Assembly: GCA_012295275.1 (NCBI GenBank) | Contig: CM022672.1 | Location: forward strand, 12,855,495 to 12,915,494 | DNA length: 60,000 nucleotides | Reading direction: 5' to 3' | Source: Chrysomallon squamiferum | Taxonomy: Eukaryota; Mollusca; Gastropoda; Neomphalida; Peltospiridae | Shown here: positions 1 to 11,700 of the stretch, piece by piece | Position numbering within the stretch: position 1 is the stretch's first letter | How the letters are laid out: each line of letters starts with the position of its first letter | Program-made: the position numbers and the translations under genes | The notes under the pieces: generated by a model | The model's database searches: none | What the model was told of the DNA's origin: nothing | Seen by the model: the letters and a program-made list of their open reading frames with translations, nothing else

Positions 1-329
1 AAATTTATTTAATTCATTGATTAACAAATGAATTGTACAATTAGTAAGCTTTTAAATAAAGAAATGTTGTGTTAAATAACACTTTATTAATGGTTTTGAC
101 TGTCTTTATGCGTACTATACTATACTGTTATTGTTAATGTTTAAATTCATAAAATTTGAACAAAAAAAATGTTAAGTAATAGGTGAAAGGTATTCTTTCA
201 ATATTTGAGATGTATAAACCGAAACAGTTTTGCTTTTATTTTCATTTTCAGAAAAATATTTTCTCAAACGTTAATACAGCAATAGATACGCATTTTTCAG
301 ATGCTAGTTATGTTCTTTTCTGTTTGCAG
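1..329 (+). other. RPS5 intron (partial) and its acceptor
   Basis: AT-rich intron sequence ending in TTCTGTTTGCAG. I looked for a snoRNA of the kind often hosted in ribosomal-protein introns and see no convincing C box (RTGATGA) with a D box (CTGA). The reading frame is open upstream of 330 by chance, but that stretch is not S5. Confidence 0.7.
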
Positions 330-557
330 AACCCACTACAGGTACTCGTCAATGCCATCATCAACAGTGGTCCTAGGGAAGACTCAACACGTATTGGACG
401 AGCTGGTACTGTAAGACGACAGGCTGTTGACGTGTCTCCTCTCCGACGTGTGAACCAGGCAATCTGGTTACTGTGCACTGGAGCCAGAGAGGCATCATTC
501 AGAAACATCAAGACCATCGCAGAGTGTCTGGCTGATGAACTCATCAATGCAGCAAAG
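330..557 (+). CDS. RPS5: RPS5 penultimate coding exon
   Basis: The exon carries 76 codons, phase 0 at both ends, with acceptor TTTGCAG and donor AAG|GTATGT. It encodes the RNA-binding uS7 core from NPLQ to INAAK. Confidence 0.96.
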
Positions 558-971
558 GTATGTTGCACAAACTTCAGCGTAATTTAAAAATGAATCTTGA
601 AAACAGTTTTTCTTGTTAGTATTGAAAGTTTAAATTTTATGGTTCGGAGATGGTTCTTTGTTTATTAATGACAATTTTTATCAGTTTATCAAGGTTTTTA
701 GTCATGCATGTTGACTGCAACTCCCTCTTAAAGATTGTTACTATTTTCATTTTAATTATTAAAATATTAATCATTTTTTTAAAATTTAAATGGCTTTAAA
801 TTGTTTTTTTAAAAATGGGGTGAAAAAAGAATATATTCTTGCCTGCTTGATAATAATAACATTTTTGTGCTTACACAGATAATAATTTTTCTTGTTTTTC
901 AGGGTTCCTCCAACTCTCATGCTATTAAGAAGAAAGATGAACTGGAACGTGTTGCCAAGTCTAACAGATAA
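330..971 (+). CDS. RPS5: Ribosomal protein S5 (uS7), C-terminal part, 5'-partial
   Basis: This is the last 98 residues of small-subunit ribosomal protein S5, a 40S head protein lining the mRNA/tRNA path near the E site. Two exons are visible, 330-557 and 903-971; earlier exons lie left of the window. The first opens after TTTGCAG with [10 protein letters not shown] and includes the highly conserved [17 protein letters not shown]-type segment (here [20 protein letters not shown]). The second encodes [20 protein letters not shown] and ends NR then TAA, the usual end of eukaryotic S5 (about 204 aa in human). Splice sites are canonical (AAG|GTATGT, TTTTTCAG|GGT) and the junction is phase 0. It converges on TMCO1. 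Identification rests on near-identity to the remembered animal S5 sequence. Confidence 0.97.
558..902 (+). other. Last RPS5 intron
   Basis: This 345-base AT-rich intron has a pyrimidine-rich acceptor. No snoRNA boxes or other embedded feature were found. Confidence 0.8.
903..971 (+). CDS. RPS5: RPS5 last coding exon
   Basis: The exon carries 22 codons plus TAA and starts after CTTGTTTTTCAG. It encodes the basic C-terminus ending VAKSNR, as in animal orthologues. Confidence 0.96.
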   Translation, partial: GSSNSHAIKKKDELERVAKSNR

Positions 972-1024
972 ACAGTTAATGTGAAGGGACGTTTTCAGTG
1001 GATCAGCTTGACAATAATAAAAAA

Positions 1025-1030
1025 AATAAA
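1025..1030 (+). terminator. RPS5 polyadenylation signal
   Basis: The hexamer AATAAA lies 54 bases after the stop codon, a normal distance for the short 3'UTR of a ribosomal protein gene. Confidence 0.75.
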
Positions 1031-1856
1031 CTTGTAATTAAATTTGTGGGCTTTTTCTTTAGTTTCAACAAAACATGAGCATTCTTTTATGGCTTACAAC
1101 ATTCAAAGATGCATTGTAATTCAAAGATAAATATTTCTTCTGTAGAGTAAGGTTGTTCTTAAGATTAAAATTATATTTTTTTTAAAATACAACTATAGCC
1201 ATTTCTAATATGTACTGAAGTATGTTGTTGAGAATCGCAGGATATTGAAATTATTGAAAATAGCCAGTTTGTTGCAAGATTGGAAATGTATTTAACATTT
1301 TAATGTTGAAATTGGCCTGTAAAAGAACTGTAGTATATTTTACTGGGCTTGTTTACAGTTGTTCCACCTGTGTCTTAAGCTACATACTTAAAGGCCAGAA
1401 CCATTGATGTTTGTATGCCCAATAGATAATAAGAAGAAGAAAGTGAAGTTGGAGACAAAGTATGTTGAAGTCCAAGGTGGAAAATTGCTAATCTTTTAGC
1501 ACAGTTGCAACTAGTTGCATGTTTTTTTGTTTTTCCTCTCCAATCTTGTTTCTATGCAATACTGACTCATCCAATCCTAATTATAATAGCTTGTCCATTT
1601 ATTTAACATGTTTTGGAAGATATTTAATGGTTGTTGGTACTGGGGGAAAATGACAAAGGTAAACAAATGGGTGCATGTTCCCATTGGGATTATGAATTGC
1701 AACTGAAAAGGAACAGTAGTTAAAATATATTAATTTTTAGAAATTTTATAAGTTGGTGAAATGCTTTAGCAGACCTAATGATCAAAGCAGAAACAAAATA
1801 TTAAGGGACAGTTTTACTTAAACAACAAACACAGAAATAAAATGGATAAATGTACA
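1031..1856. other. Intergenic space between convergent RPS5 and TMCO1
   Basis: Unique AT-rich sequence without an open frame of note. It separates the RPS5 poly(A) signal from the likely 3' end of TMCO1 on the other strand. No repeats beyond short A/T runs are visible. Confidence 0.6.
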
Positions 1857-1862
1857 TTTATT
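1857..1862 (-). terminator. Candidate TMCO1 polyadenylation signal
   Basis: TTTATT on the plus strand is AATAAA on the minus strand, about 255 bases beyond the TMCO1 stop codon. It is the nearest canonical hexamer I noticed downstream on that strand. Confidence 0.45.
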
Positions 1863-2116
1863 GAAATTGCACGTGAAATAATTATTTAGCATAAATATAC
1901 AGAGGATCCAACCATGTCTTTGAGTAATTGCTGGAAATTTTTAAATTTTAAGAAAAATGAAAAATATAGGTCTAATGTTGACTAACATTCATTTCATTTT
2001 AAAAGAAATCCAGGTATCCTGATCTTATTTTTCTAAATGGCAGTATTGTAGGACTAAAATGAAAAACATCTGTCTGGTTTATCATCCAGATGCAGTGAAT
2101 CGATCAATTTTCTATT

Positions 2117-2209
2117 TTACTTGGTAAGCTGTGAGGGAGGGGAGAAGAATCCACCACCTTGTTTACTAGCTGCTCTTGATGGGGCCAGCCCCAACAGTTT
2201 CTGGATGTT
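2117..2209 (-). CDS. TMCO1: TMCO1 last coding exon
   Basis: Encodes NIQKLLGLAPSRAASKQGGG and a proline-containing tail ending QLTK, then TAA. It sits after TTTTCATAG. Confidence 0.95.
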   Translation of the reverse strand, partial: NIQKLLGLAPSRAASKQGGGFFSPPSQLTK

Positions 2210-3355
2210 CTATGAAAAGAAAGAAAAGGTATCAGAAGAAATACAATTTTATGAATTAATACTAGGTTTGCAGCAATGCAAAAGCAGAGCATTAATGACA
2301 AAAATGTTTAATATTTAATATTTGTATTGATGTAATTATTAATAAGAAGAAACCTAACTGGATGAAATCAATCAACAAATATTGAAGAAGGAAACATTTA
2401 GACCAATAATCAATTTCTAATGAACTGTTTTGCATTTATTTCATCTCCAATACATCTAGGACTCGGGCAATTTATAAAACCTGTCAAAATATGTCATTAT
2501 TTACAGGCTGGTAACAAAGATTTTAAAAATTGATTCAATAAGTAAGTACGGTTACTACAAACCTGTCTGATGGACATTGTACACAGAATGTATAAAAATA
2601 TAAAAGAACAATCTCCATAATCCTCTCCTGGGAGATTCCGATGAGAAATTCCTTGTAAGAGAGAGATAGGAATAAATGGGAGTCGAGCTACAACCCTGCC
2701 ATCGAATCTGAAGAGAAAAAAATGAAACATTTTATAAAATTTTGTTTGTTAACTTTTTAATCTATGTTTAAATAATTTAAATTCCATTCAAAGAATAAAT
2801 GCTGAGAAAATGACTCCAGTTTATTCTTCTAATAAGTGAGTGAAAAAAACACCAAACAATATTTTAATACACTGTATTACACTGACAGTCATAACTGTAT
2901 TAACGTGATAAAATAATTTCAGTACTTACATTGAATTAAACATGCTGAGAAGAGCTGTAAAGGCAAAGCCAATGGCAAACATGGACTTCATTTTTACCTA
3001 AAAATAGAAATTTGTTTAATAATTTTTTAATCCAAACACAAAATTATGTTGTAAAAGATCTGTGTTTGCAACTGATTCACAATTATTCAAATAAAGATTG
3101 CAGGTTTTATAACAAGTGAATTTAGACCATATGGTGTGCATCATATTGCAAGTTCTAGCTGAGAAAGGATTAAGCACAAATTGCATCTGTCAATCCTAGA
3201 TAGGGTTAAAAATTGCATCAAGTTGGTGTTTCAGTAAGTGAAAAATACTGTATTTAATTGCAATAGTACAGCTACCAGTTATACGTTACACAAAACAGAT
3301 TAAAGATAAAACATCACAATTCAATCATTTAAAAAATAATAACAACAATATACAT

Positions 3356-3412
<57 letters not shown>

Positions 3413-4319
3413 ATTTCTTACCAGAGATAAATCTCTGTTGTTACTTTTCAATTTTTCTTCTTGTCTTTCTGAAAATTAAAGATTAAATGTATTAATTACA
3501 GAATTTATTTCTATTTGTAGTAATGTTAACAGCTGATTACTTGACTGTATTTCACTGAATTTATCTTTATTTTTTATACTGAAAACTATGAGCAAGATAA
3601 TTAAAATTACTTTCAATTAAACTAATGTGATTTAAAATTGATTCTGGCAACATAATAAAGTAATGATAGTTAAATAATAACTTAAATGTGGAGATTGAAA
3701 ACTAAATACAGACATGCTTTCAAAGGCTGTTAAAATATCAAATCATTGTACCCAATTTTTTTTTCTGTCCTCTATCAGATGTTTCACTTTCTCTCTGTTT
3801 TTCCACTGTAAATAAAGAATATTACTTGTTCATTTATTAAAATAGAATATTTATTTTAAAATTAAATTTGTAAAAAAATAGAATAGTTTTTTCTTGTATT
3901 AACATATATTTACTGTTATATGGTAAATATTCAGGTAATATATTTATAGCTTTAAACTGAGAGTTATGTTTTGTGAATTATTTCGTTAATTAGATAATTA
4001 TTATTAGAAAATGTTTAATAATATCCATTTTAATAAATATCATTAATATTAATATTGTTTCTTCTTTCCACACATTCTCAGTCACAAATGACATATATTT
4101 ATGGTGATTATGTGAAGCTCTTTTTCTAATTTATAAACACCCACATTTTTTGCTCTGCTTTTCCACTTCTGCCTTTAACTTCTTGTATGTTTCTGTTCGG
4201 TATACTAAAAGCCATGTCAAACCTATAATATAGAAGCCAATTTTAAATTTGATTTTTTTATAAATAAATAAATTCTTGACATGTTTTTGTATATTATTAA
4301 TTAATTATTATTATTATTA

Positions 4320-4377
<58 letters not shown>

Positions 4378-4694
4378 GAGAACAAAAATTGATAATAAAA
4401 AATATTATATATCTGCAATACATATCACACGTTTCCCAAACTAAGCTTTCATTTAAACTATCAATATGATCAATATCATGAACTGAAAATGATTAATAAT
4501 AAAAATAATAGACTATCAATATCATGATGTGATGACTGATGTTTTATAATTATGCTGTTAATTTGTAAGTTACTGATTTTTAAATTTATTATTTTTAAAT
4601 AATACAATGACGACGAATAAGCCTGTGTTATACCTTCTCCGAGTAACGCTGTACATATTGATATTACTACAATTAAAACACAATCTGCAAGCAT
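2117..4694 (-). CDS. TMCO1: TMCO1: ER calcium-load-activated channel / GEL-complex Oxa1-family protein
   Basis: TMCO1 is an ER membrane protein of the Oxa1/EMC3/GET1 superfamily. It is reported as a calcium leak channel opened by ER overload and as part of the multipass-translocon GEL complex. Exons in transcript order: 4694-4634, 4222-4145, 3805-3752, 3468-3422, 2997-2930, 2707-2563, 2209-2117. They join in frame to 181 aa (human short form 188). TM1 is at residues 4-22 (start MLADCVLIVVISICTALL). A charged coiled coil follows at about 30-78. TM2 is at about 84-103, then FDGRVVARLPF at 104-114, and TM3 at about 136-149 (SFIFLYILCTMSIRQ). The tail retains the LGLAPSRAA motif. All introns are GT/AG. 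The start is ATG 4694, aligning with the conserved MFAD start of the short form; the frame is open upstream to ATG 4880. The gene is divergent from the FERM gene. Confidence 0.96.
2563..2707 (-). CDS. TMCO1: TMCO1 coding exon 6
   Basis: The most conserved exon: FDGRVVARLPF, QGISHRNLPGED and the third helix SFIFLYILCTMSIRQ, ending phase 0 at CAG|GTTTGT. Confidence 0.97.
2930..2997 (-). CDS. TMCO1: TMCO1 coding exon 5
   Basis: Encodes VKMKSMFAIGFAFTALLSMF and NS, the second transmembrane helix. The donor AT|GTAAGT splits Ile103. Confidence 0.95.
3365..3412. repeat. (TA)n(CA)n microsatellite
   Basis: A compound dinucleotide run of about 48 bases, in the TMCO1 intron just before the coiled-coil exon 4. 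Confidence 0.95.
3422..3468 (-). CDS. TMCO1: TMCO1 coding exon 4
   Basis: A 47-base exon encoding RQEEKLKSNNRDLSL, matching the end of the coiled coil before TM2. The donor CTG|GTAAGA leaves phase 0. Confidence 0.93.
3752..3805 (-). CDS. TMCO1: TMCO1 coding exon 3
   Basis: A 54-base exon encoding EKQRESETSDRGQKKKL, the middle of the coiled coil. It ends TTGG|GTACAA, so Glu65 is split across the intron. Confidence 0.9.
4145..4222 (-). CDS. TMCO1: TMCO1 coding exon 2
   Basis: Encodes LTWLLVYRTETYKKLKAE and the start of the coiled coil. The donor AAAAAAT|GTGGGT splits Leu47 after its first base; only this cut keeps the KKLEK reading. Confidence 0.93.
4304..4377. repeat. (TTA)n microsatellite
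   Basis: Nearly perfect trinucleotide run in the first TMCO1 intron. Confidence 0.95.
4634..4694 (-). CDS. TMCO1: TMCO1 coding exon 1
   Basis: Encodes residues 1-20 plus one base of Gly21, that is the first transmembrane helix. The donor is GAAG|GTATAA. Confidence 0.93.
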
Positions 4695-5291
4695 TTTTCG
4701 TTTTTCCTGAGGTAAAAACAAGACAGGAACCGGAAATAGTAAATTTAATAGTACCGCATTGAATAAACTAACATTGTTGTTATAAAATTGTGAGTAGATT
4801 CCTACTCGCACCACTTGATTTGTAAGGTGTTTTGTCATGTTGTTTGTTCCGGAAGGGAAACGAAAATTGCATTTCTTCACAGATAATGACCGATAATCCG
4901 CTGGATAACTAATTAATAAACCTGATTCAATAATCAGGCGAAATTATTGTTCATTTTTCAAATTTAATAAATTACTAACAATTACTAATCTTTTTTCTTT
5001 GAATGATTGGAAGTTGGTACGTTATATTGAAATTGCGGTTTATTTTTTGTAAGTAACCGAATTACGATAATTCTACAGGCCTAATCAGTAGTAGCCTGTT
5101 AAGAGTATTCGCGTGACCGCTTTCGGTCGATCTGTTTTTTTAAGAGGCGTTAGTAAATTAAGTGCGATTTATTTTGTTAGACCTATTTCAACTAACTTTT
5201 TTTTTTAGCCATCTTGATTAATATCACAGTGAACATATTTAATAAACTTTTAATGGAGTCAAATATAATTTACTGACAATCCGAATTAGAC
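4695..5291. promoter_or_regulatory. Shared promoter region of TMCO1 (minus) and the FERM gene (plus)
   Basis: The two start codons point away from each other with 597 bases between. Two ETS/GABP-type cores are present: CCGGAAAT at 4730-4737 and CCGGAAG at 4849-4855. CpGs cluster near 5105-5150. No TATA box is placed convincingly for either gene. Divergent housekeeping pairs with ETS sites and no TATA box are a well-known bidirectional promoter class; assignment here is inference. Confidence 0.6.
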
Positions 5292-5357
5292 ATGGAACTT
5301 CAGAAACTAGCAATGGTTGAAGTGAAAACTAAAGATCCGTTTTCGTTTCCGATACAG
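5292..5357 (+). CDS. FERM gene coding exon 1
   Basis: Encodes residues 1-22 (MELQKLAMVEVK onward), phase 0, donor CAG|GTAACA. The first ATG after an in-frame TGA. Confidence 0.85.
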
Positions 5358-8300
5358 GTAACACGCCACTAATTTAAATTATGTTTGTTTTATTTTAAAT
5401 TATTATTTTTTTAAAATTAATTAGTTATTGTTATTGTTATTGTTATTGTTATTGTTATTATTAATATTATTATTATTATTATTTAAACATTTTTATTTAT
5501 TATTATTTATGTATTTATTTTATTATTTTTTGTTGATGTTTGTTTCATGACTGTTTCAAAATTTGATAATCAGGACGGACACACACACACACACACACAC
5601 ACTTATAATAAACGATAACAAAATTCAAAACAAAAACTAACTTATTTACTCATCCTTAGAAATGTCCTCTTCCTCCAAATAATTATAATTTTTTTAAATA
5701 TAATGTGTAAAAATTATCAAACAGTGTTTTCAATTTTCCAACTGAAATGGAACAAAATACAACAAAAATAAATTCAGTTTAGACATTTTAAATACATTGA
5801 TGTTTTAAATATATATGTAGTTTTATTTGAATAAAGATTTAGCAGCAAATTTAATGTTTTACTGTGCCTTGAAAAATTACAGGAGTCATCTATACCTTGT
5901 TTTACTGTAAATATCATGGCCATACCAGTTTTTATAAGATTAAGGCTAGCATTCCTTTGATCAAGAAAAAACAAACAATATAGAATTTGTATTATCTTCA
6001 TGCAGCTATGTATATAATGTAATAATATACAGTAATAAGTTAAAATTGCTGTTTTGTTAATTTCCTTTCCCAGTCCTTGCCTCTAACTCGTGGTAAAGAT
6101 GCAGAATGTCTGGTTATAATTATAACTGTATCTTAAAAAACAAGGACAGCGACAAAACCCCCCAATAATAAACAGTTTCATTTTGGAACTGGAAAAGCTG
6201 AAAAGTTATTACTTGGATAAATGAAGAGATACACAAATTATCAACAACAACAAAAAATAATAATAATAAAGAAAAATGAAAGAAAGTTATTCTTTATCTG
6301 AATGTCAAAACAGTTGAAAGATTTTATTATATAAAGTTCTAAGATTCATAAAAAGAAAATATTCTTCTTCTAGGAAAATGGAGTCTTGCTCAAGAAAACA
6401 TGCAGTTATAGCATCTAAAATTTTATTTGCTTATCGTCCTATTTTAAAAAAGAAAAATACAGATCATCTTTCATTTTTAAATTATCTTTTTTGTAGATGA
6501 AATCATACATTTTAATGTTTATTATTTTCAGTGTATCTTAATTACATATTATCATTAAAGTAAATAATGATGACTTTTAAATTTGTATTATTTTTATTTC
6601 TAATGAAGTTTCAGGGTTCTTGTCAGTTTTGTTGATTGGTGTGTTTTGAAATTATTTTATATTTATTTTACATGAAACTTGTAATTTATTTCTGTTGTTT
6701 TAGGTTCGCGTTGCACTTGATGAGAATGTAATACCTGCTGATATGCTGCTGGCCAAAATATGCCAAAGATGTGGTAAGCAGAATAACTTTAGATTAAATA
6801 AATTGCCTGCATAGTTATAAAATATAAACTCTGTTTTTAAATATTGTCGTTTGTTTAACAATATATTTAACAGAATCAGAATGTTTGTGTAAAAATAGTG
6901 GATATTAAAAAATGATTTAAGTATTATAAGCAAAATATTTTCATTATCAACTAAATTTTCTTATATTTAGCAATATGAAGTGTTAATTATTTTCTGAATT
7001 AAGCTTTTGTTTCTTATTATATTTTCTTGTGAAAGCAACAGTATAAAAGTGACATGTTTACAAATTATAGTTACGTGAAAAACATTTTATTATTTTTTCC
7101 ATAACATTTTTCAGACAGTTTTCTTTTTATATTTTAGGTCTCAAGGAATCCAGTTATAAATATTTTTCTTTGTGTAAGGGTGATGTCCAACCAGTACACA
7201 AATATAAACCATCAGATAAAATTCATGTTCCTGCTGCTGGTAAATGTTTATTGTTCACGTCCAAATTCTAATTAAACACATATATGATTTAATATAATAT
7301 ATACTGTAGAAAGAAAGAAAAAATGTTTTGTTCAGTGTATCGTCAGCATTTTTTAAATCTATAGTTATATCTTAGGATGTATATGGTAATTGGTCATATG
7401 AATAATAAGAGAGGAAACCTGATTCTACAGAAAAGCACACAACATGACTTGATATACCAGTATTATTGACCCAGAAATCCAGGTGCCTGTGTATATCTTT
7501 GTCCTGACTTCTGTTCCTTGAACTACAGTCTACTACCAGTGTATTTGAAAAGAAGTGTCAAGGACTTGTTCTGTGTTATTTTTTTATATTTTTTTTATTA
7601 TAAACAATGATTGATGCACACTAAAAAGCACATTCATATAAAAGTATAATATATATCTAGGTTATTTGTTCATTAATCAAAATAGTTTTCAGTTTCATTT
7701 GCGTTTGTTATGTTCAGTTACTAATTTATTAATGGGCTTTTGTTTTAATTTAAAAACAATATTGTTTTTTTTTATTTACAACCAGATTTATTTTTGGAAA
7801 AATGGTGTTTGAATCCCCGCAAAGAAAAGAAACTCATAGCTTCTGATCCTAAAGTGATTCATTTGTTATTTATACAAGCCAAACATGATGTGGAATCGGG
7901 TAGGGAAAAGATTTGGATTGAAATTACAGATACATTTAAATATGACTGTATATCTAATTTAATATGGTTTTTGTTATAAAATGTGTTCTGCAATAATAAT
8001 GTACACGTATTAAATGAATTAATTTATATGACATACTCTCTATATTGTGCTGTGTTATTACATAGTTTAATTTATTTGATGTAGGTTTAGATTAGCACAT
8101 AAGTTTTAACCATGAGTGAACATTGTTTTTACATTAAAAATAAAAGGTTTATGTTCCAAGAAATGTGATTGTGAATTTACTTTTTAGACATCACCAAATA
8201 ACCCATTCCACCAAACAATAAAATAGGCTTTTAAATAGTTTTGATAAAGTTAATATTCTGGTTTTATTTTTGAAATCAAATATCCGTAATTTTATTATGC

Positions 8301-8742
8301 AGTGAAATCTGTTAATTGGAACTTAGTAAATGATTGTTAATTTATGACATTTATAGCTCTGTGAATTATGTCCCTTATACTTGCTGATAAACTGAAGGCT
8401 TTCTTTAACATACATGAAAACCATTATCAAGAAATGGTAATCTAATTTAAATATAGTAATTAAACATCTTTTTTCTCTCTCTTACATATATCTTGTTTTA
8501 AAAAGAAAAAAGATTTTTAATCACTGCACTAAAATTTGAAGAAAAAAAAAGTACAAAAATAAATTTAACAGTTAATTTAGTTGTTTTGTAGGACAAATAA
8601 ATTTTATTGTTTTAAGATTTTATTTTGATTATATTTTTTCGTTTCTGATAGGTAAATTGCTAACAACACCAGCAGAGAAAATCAAGTTGGATGGTAAGTA
8701 GTAATATTAAATATTGTATGGGGAAAAAAAAGATGAATATGG

Positions 8743-8791
<49 letters not shown>

Positions 8792-11700
8792 GTTGTTGTA
8801 ATTTCCCTTTGATAAACCAGACAAAATACCAGTGATCAATATATGTTAATTAGTTATATTTCACATATATATTATTTTCTGTTTTATTTTGCAGTGCATA
8901 TTTAGATTCAGAAAAAGAAATAAAGGAAAGAAATTGTCATAAATTAAAGAGTATGTCAAAATCATATTTAAAAAAAAAAAAAAAGTTTGTGTACATAGTT
9001 AGCCTTGTCAGACTTTCCAGGGTAAACAAATTCTTTCTTCATCACTATGACTCAGGTATAAAACTCATATTTAACACTTCCATTGTTTTCTCATCATCTT
9101 CCTGTATCACAGTTATCAACAAGCTAATTCCTACCTAAGCTGTTTCACTGTCAAAGCATCATACATTTGATTTCAGACTGCCTGGATCCAGAATTCCTCA
9201 TTGAAGAACAGTATGTCCTCCTGTGTCAGAAACTTCCAGACTATTACACTATTCTTGTTCAAGGATGTACTTTGTGTGACAACATCAAGCTGAAATCCTA
9301 TTTGGTAAAAATATCCCTGATTTAAATACACAACCTTTTATTGATACGTTTGTAGTCACCTGCATATATATATATATATATATGTTGTTTTTGAAGACAC
9401 TAATTTCATATATTCATTAGAAATAGTGTTCATTATTTTATAGTGTAGTATTTTAATTAACTGCATGTTTGTGAAAATAATGTCTGTACAGTGTCATCAA
9501 AGTTTAATATCTGTAATTAAGTTTGAACTACTTATTTATAGTATAGACTTTATTTAACTCCATAGCTACTTGACACATGTTTAATATTGAATAACATAAA
9601 TATAATATTGTTTTTCACTATCATTATTCATCTTGAAAATAGCTGATTATTTGTCTGTTTATGTGGTACAAAAGCTTTAGCAGTTGTATTTATTTGTAAT
9701 GCACTACTTTGTTGTATTAAGTAGCAGCTTTAGTGAATGTTTCAGTGCTATATCCCTCAGGCCAAATGTTTAAAATAAAGTTGTTTGCTGTAACATACAA
9801 GTGGAAATTTTATTCTGTACCAGCCATTCTCTTAAAAAAATAAATAAATATATATATATATATATATATAAAAAAAAAAAATGTATTCAAAATCCTTAAA
9901 ACTACCCTTTTATACAGCATTTAATTATATGTTTTATTTTAGATTCAGCAAACTAATGTTTTCTGAATGTTGGCCTAACAAAATAATATTGTAAGTGTCT
10001 GTTATTCTGTTATTTGTTGTAAATGATTTATTTTACAGTTTGAGAGAAATGGTAAAGTGAATATTTTTGTGTCTCTCTATGGCATGAAAATTGTTTCAGG
10101 TATTTTACATTTTGGAGTGTGTTGCATGATTTTAACATTATTAACAGAAAATGCTAACTTTTTAAATTATTTTATTTAATATAAAAATAATAATACAAAA
10201 AAAATAACCCAACAAAAAACAAACACTTAAACTATATTAATTAACTTTCTATCAGTATCTGCTGGATATAAAAAATTTGCTAAATTTGACATATTAATCA
10301 AGAAGTGATCTTCCTATTAAGCACTTAGTTAAATATATTTCAGTGAACCGCTATCCAGCTCTGATTACCACAGTAAATAGGTTATTGGGGTTCCCTGTCT
10401 CATCTCACTTAACTACTGTATTACAGTCCACTTTTGCAGAATTTAAAAAAAAAAAAAAAAAAAAATGACATCTTTTTTCTTTTTAAATTTGTTTATTATA
10501 ATATTAAATACTTATAATATTCTTTCAATTCCCACAAAGTATTTATAATCATCAACCATGTTAACTAATATCTTTTTAGTTAAGCACAGTGCACCAACTT
10601 AAACGTCTTGCAGTAAAATTAAATAATTGTTCATTAACCAGTAGTGATTTAAATATCAGTAAAATTCAAGTTCTTCAGGATTTTGTTCTTTTAATTGCAA
10701 TTAATTAACTGAATTTATATTTTTTACTGTGCATCTCTTTTAGCTTTCCTTGTATGTATTCACTATTTCTGCTTGCTACATGTGTTTGGCTTCATTAGTC
10801 AGAACCATAAACTTATTGTATTTCGGCATGCATGTTTATTGTATTTACTGTATTCTTTAACATTTATGTGCCAAAATAAAAACTGTTAAAAATCATTTTT
10901 TCTTTGTCTTTCTTAAAACTGGACCTTTGACAAGCAGTGAAATGTGTAATTATGTTACAGAAATAGGTAAGCCAAAATAAAAACGATAATTCACAAGTTT
11001 GACAAGTGATTGCTGTTTACATTACAGAGAGTGCAGACTATGTGATTCTGTCTTGGTACGAAGTCATCAAGTGGCAGTATGACAGCAGGAACAGGACAGT
11101 CTCCTACATTATACAGACTGAGGGTGATTATGGGGAGTCCAAACTGTGTGTGAAGACCTCACAGGCCGAGTATTTACTGGCAGCCACTCTTGAAGGTGTT
11201 AAGGAACTGCTGGTGTGCTTTTTGTTACCTAATATTTATTTAAAATGTATACATTTGTGTATAGGTATAGGTATAGGTATAGGTACATGTGTATGCTTTA
11301 TGTATATGTACATATGTATGTGTATACATATATACCATTATACACATATGCACATACATATGTACATGTACATAAAGCTTACCCATGTACATATATCTAT
11401 ACCTATAAATACATATATATATATATAAATTATGTTGTGCAACAAAGTCATGCTTATTTTTCACTAAAACATGACACACATTACAAATTCTGAAATTTAA
11501 AAAAAAAAAAAATCATAACAATAGAGAACTGCATCAATGTATACTTCATTATTGTTCATCCAACTTTTCGTGATTTAAATAAATGCGAAAACTTTATTTA
11601 TTTATTTATTTATTTATTTATTTGTTTGTTTGTTTGTTTGTTTAAACAGATTTCATTTTATATTTTTCAAAAATGTTTAGGCTGAAGATGAGAATGCTGA

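Larger units (their letters stand above)
2210..4633 (-). other. TMCO1 introns
   Basis: Six introns of 43 bases to about 0.4 kb hold AT-rich sequence, a TA/CA microsatellite at 3365-3412 and a TTA microsatellite at 4304-4377. The shortest named interval between exons is in the hundreds of bases. No other gene is visible on either strand. Confidence 0.7.
5358..11680 (+). other. Introns of the FERM gene
   Basis: Eight introns of about 0.35-1.35 kb. They hold microsatellites (TTATTG/TTA 5426-5485, CA 5579-5602, GT 8743-8791, TTTA/TTTG 11596-11644), A-runs, one copy of a 52-bp dispersed repeat and a long hairpin at 11271-11407. No second gene was seen. Confidence 0.75.

Noticed and set aside
1-902. 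Intronic snoRNA in RPS5
   Set aside because: No convincing C and D boxes with terminal stem, nor an H/ACA pattern, in the two visible introns.
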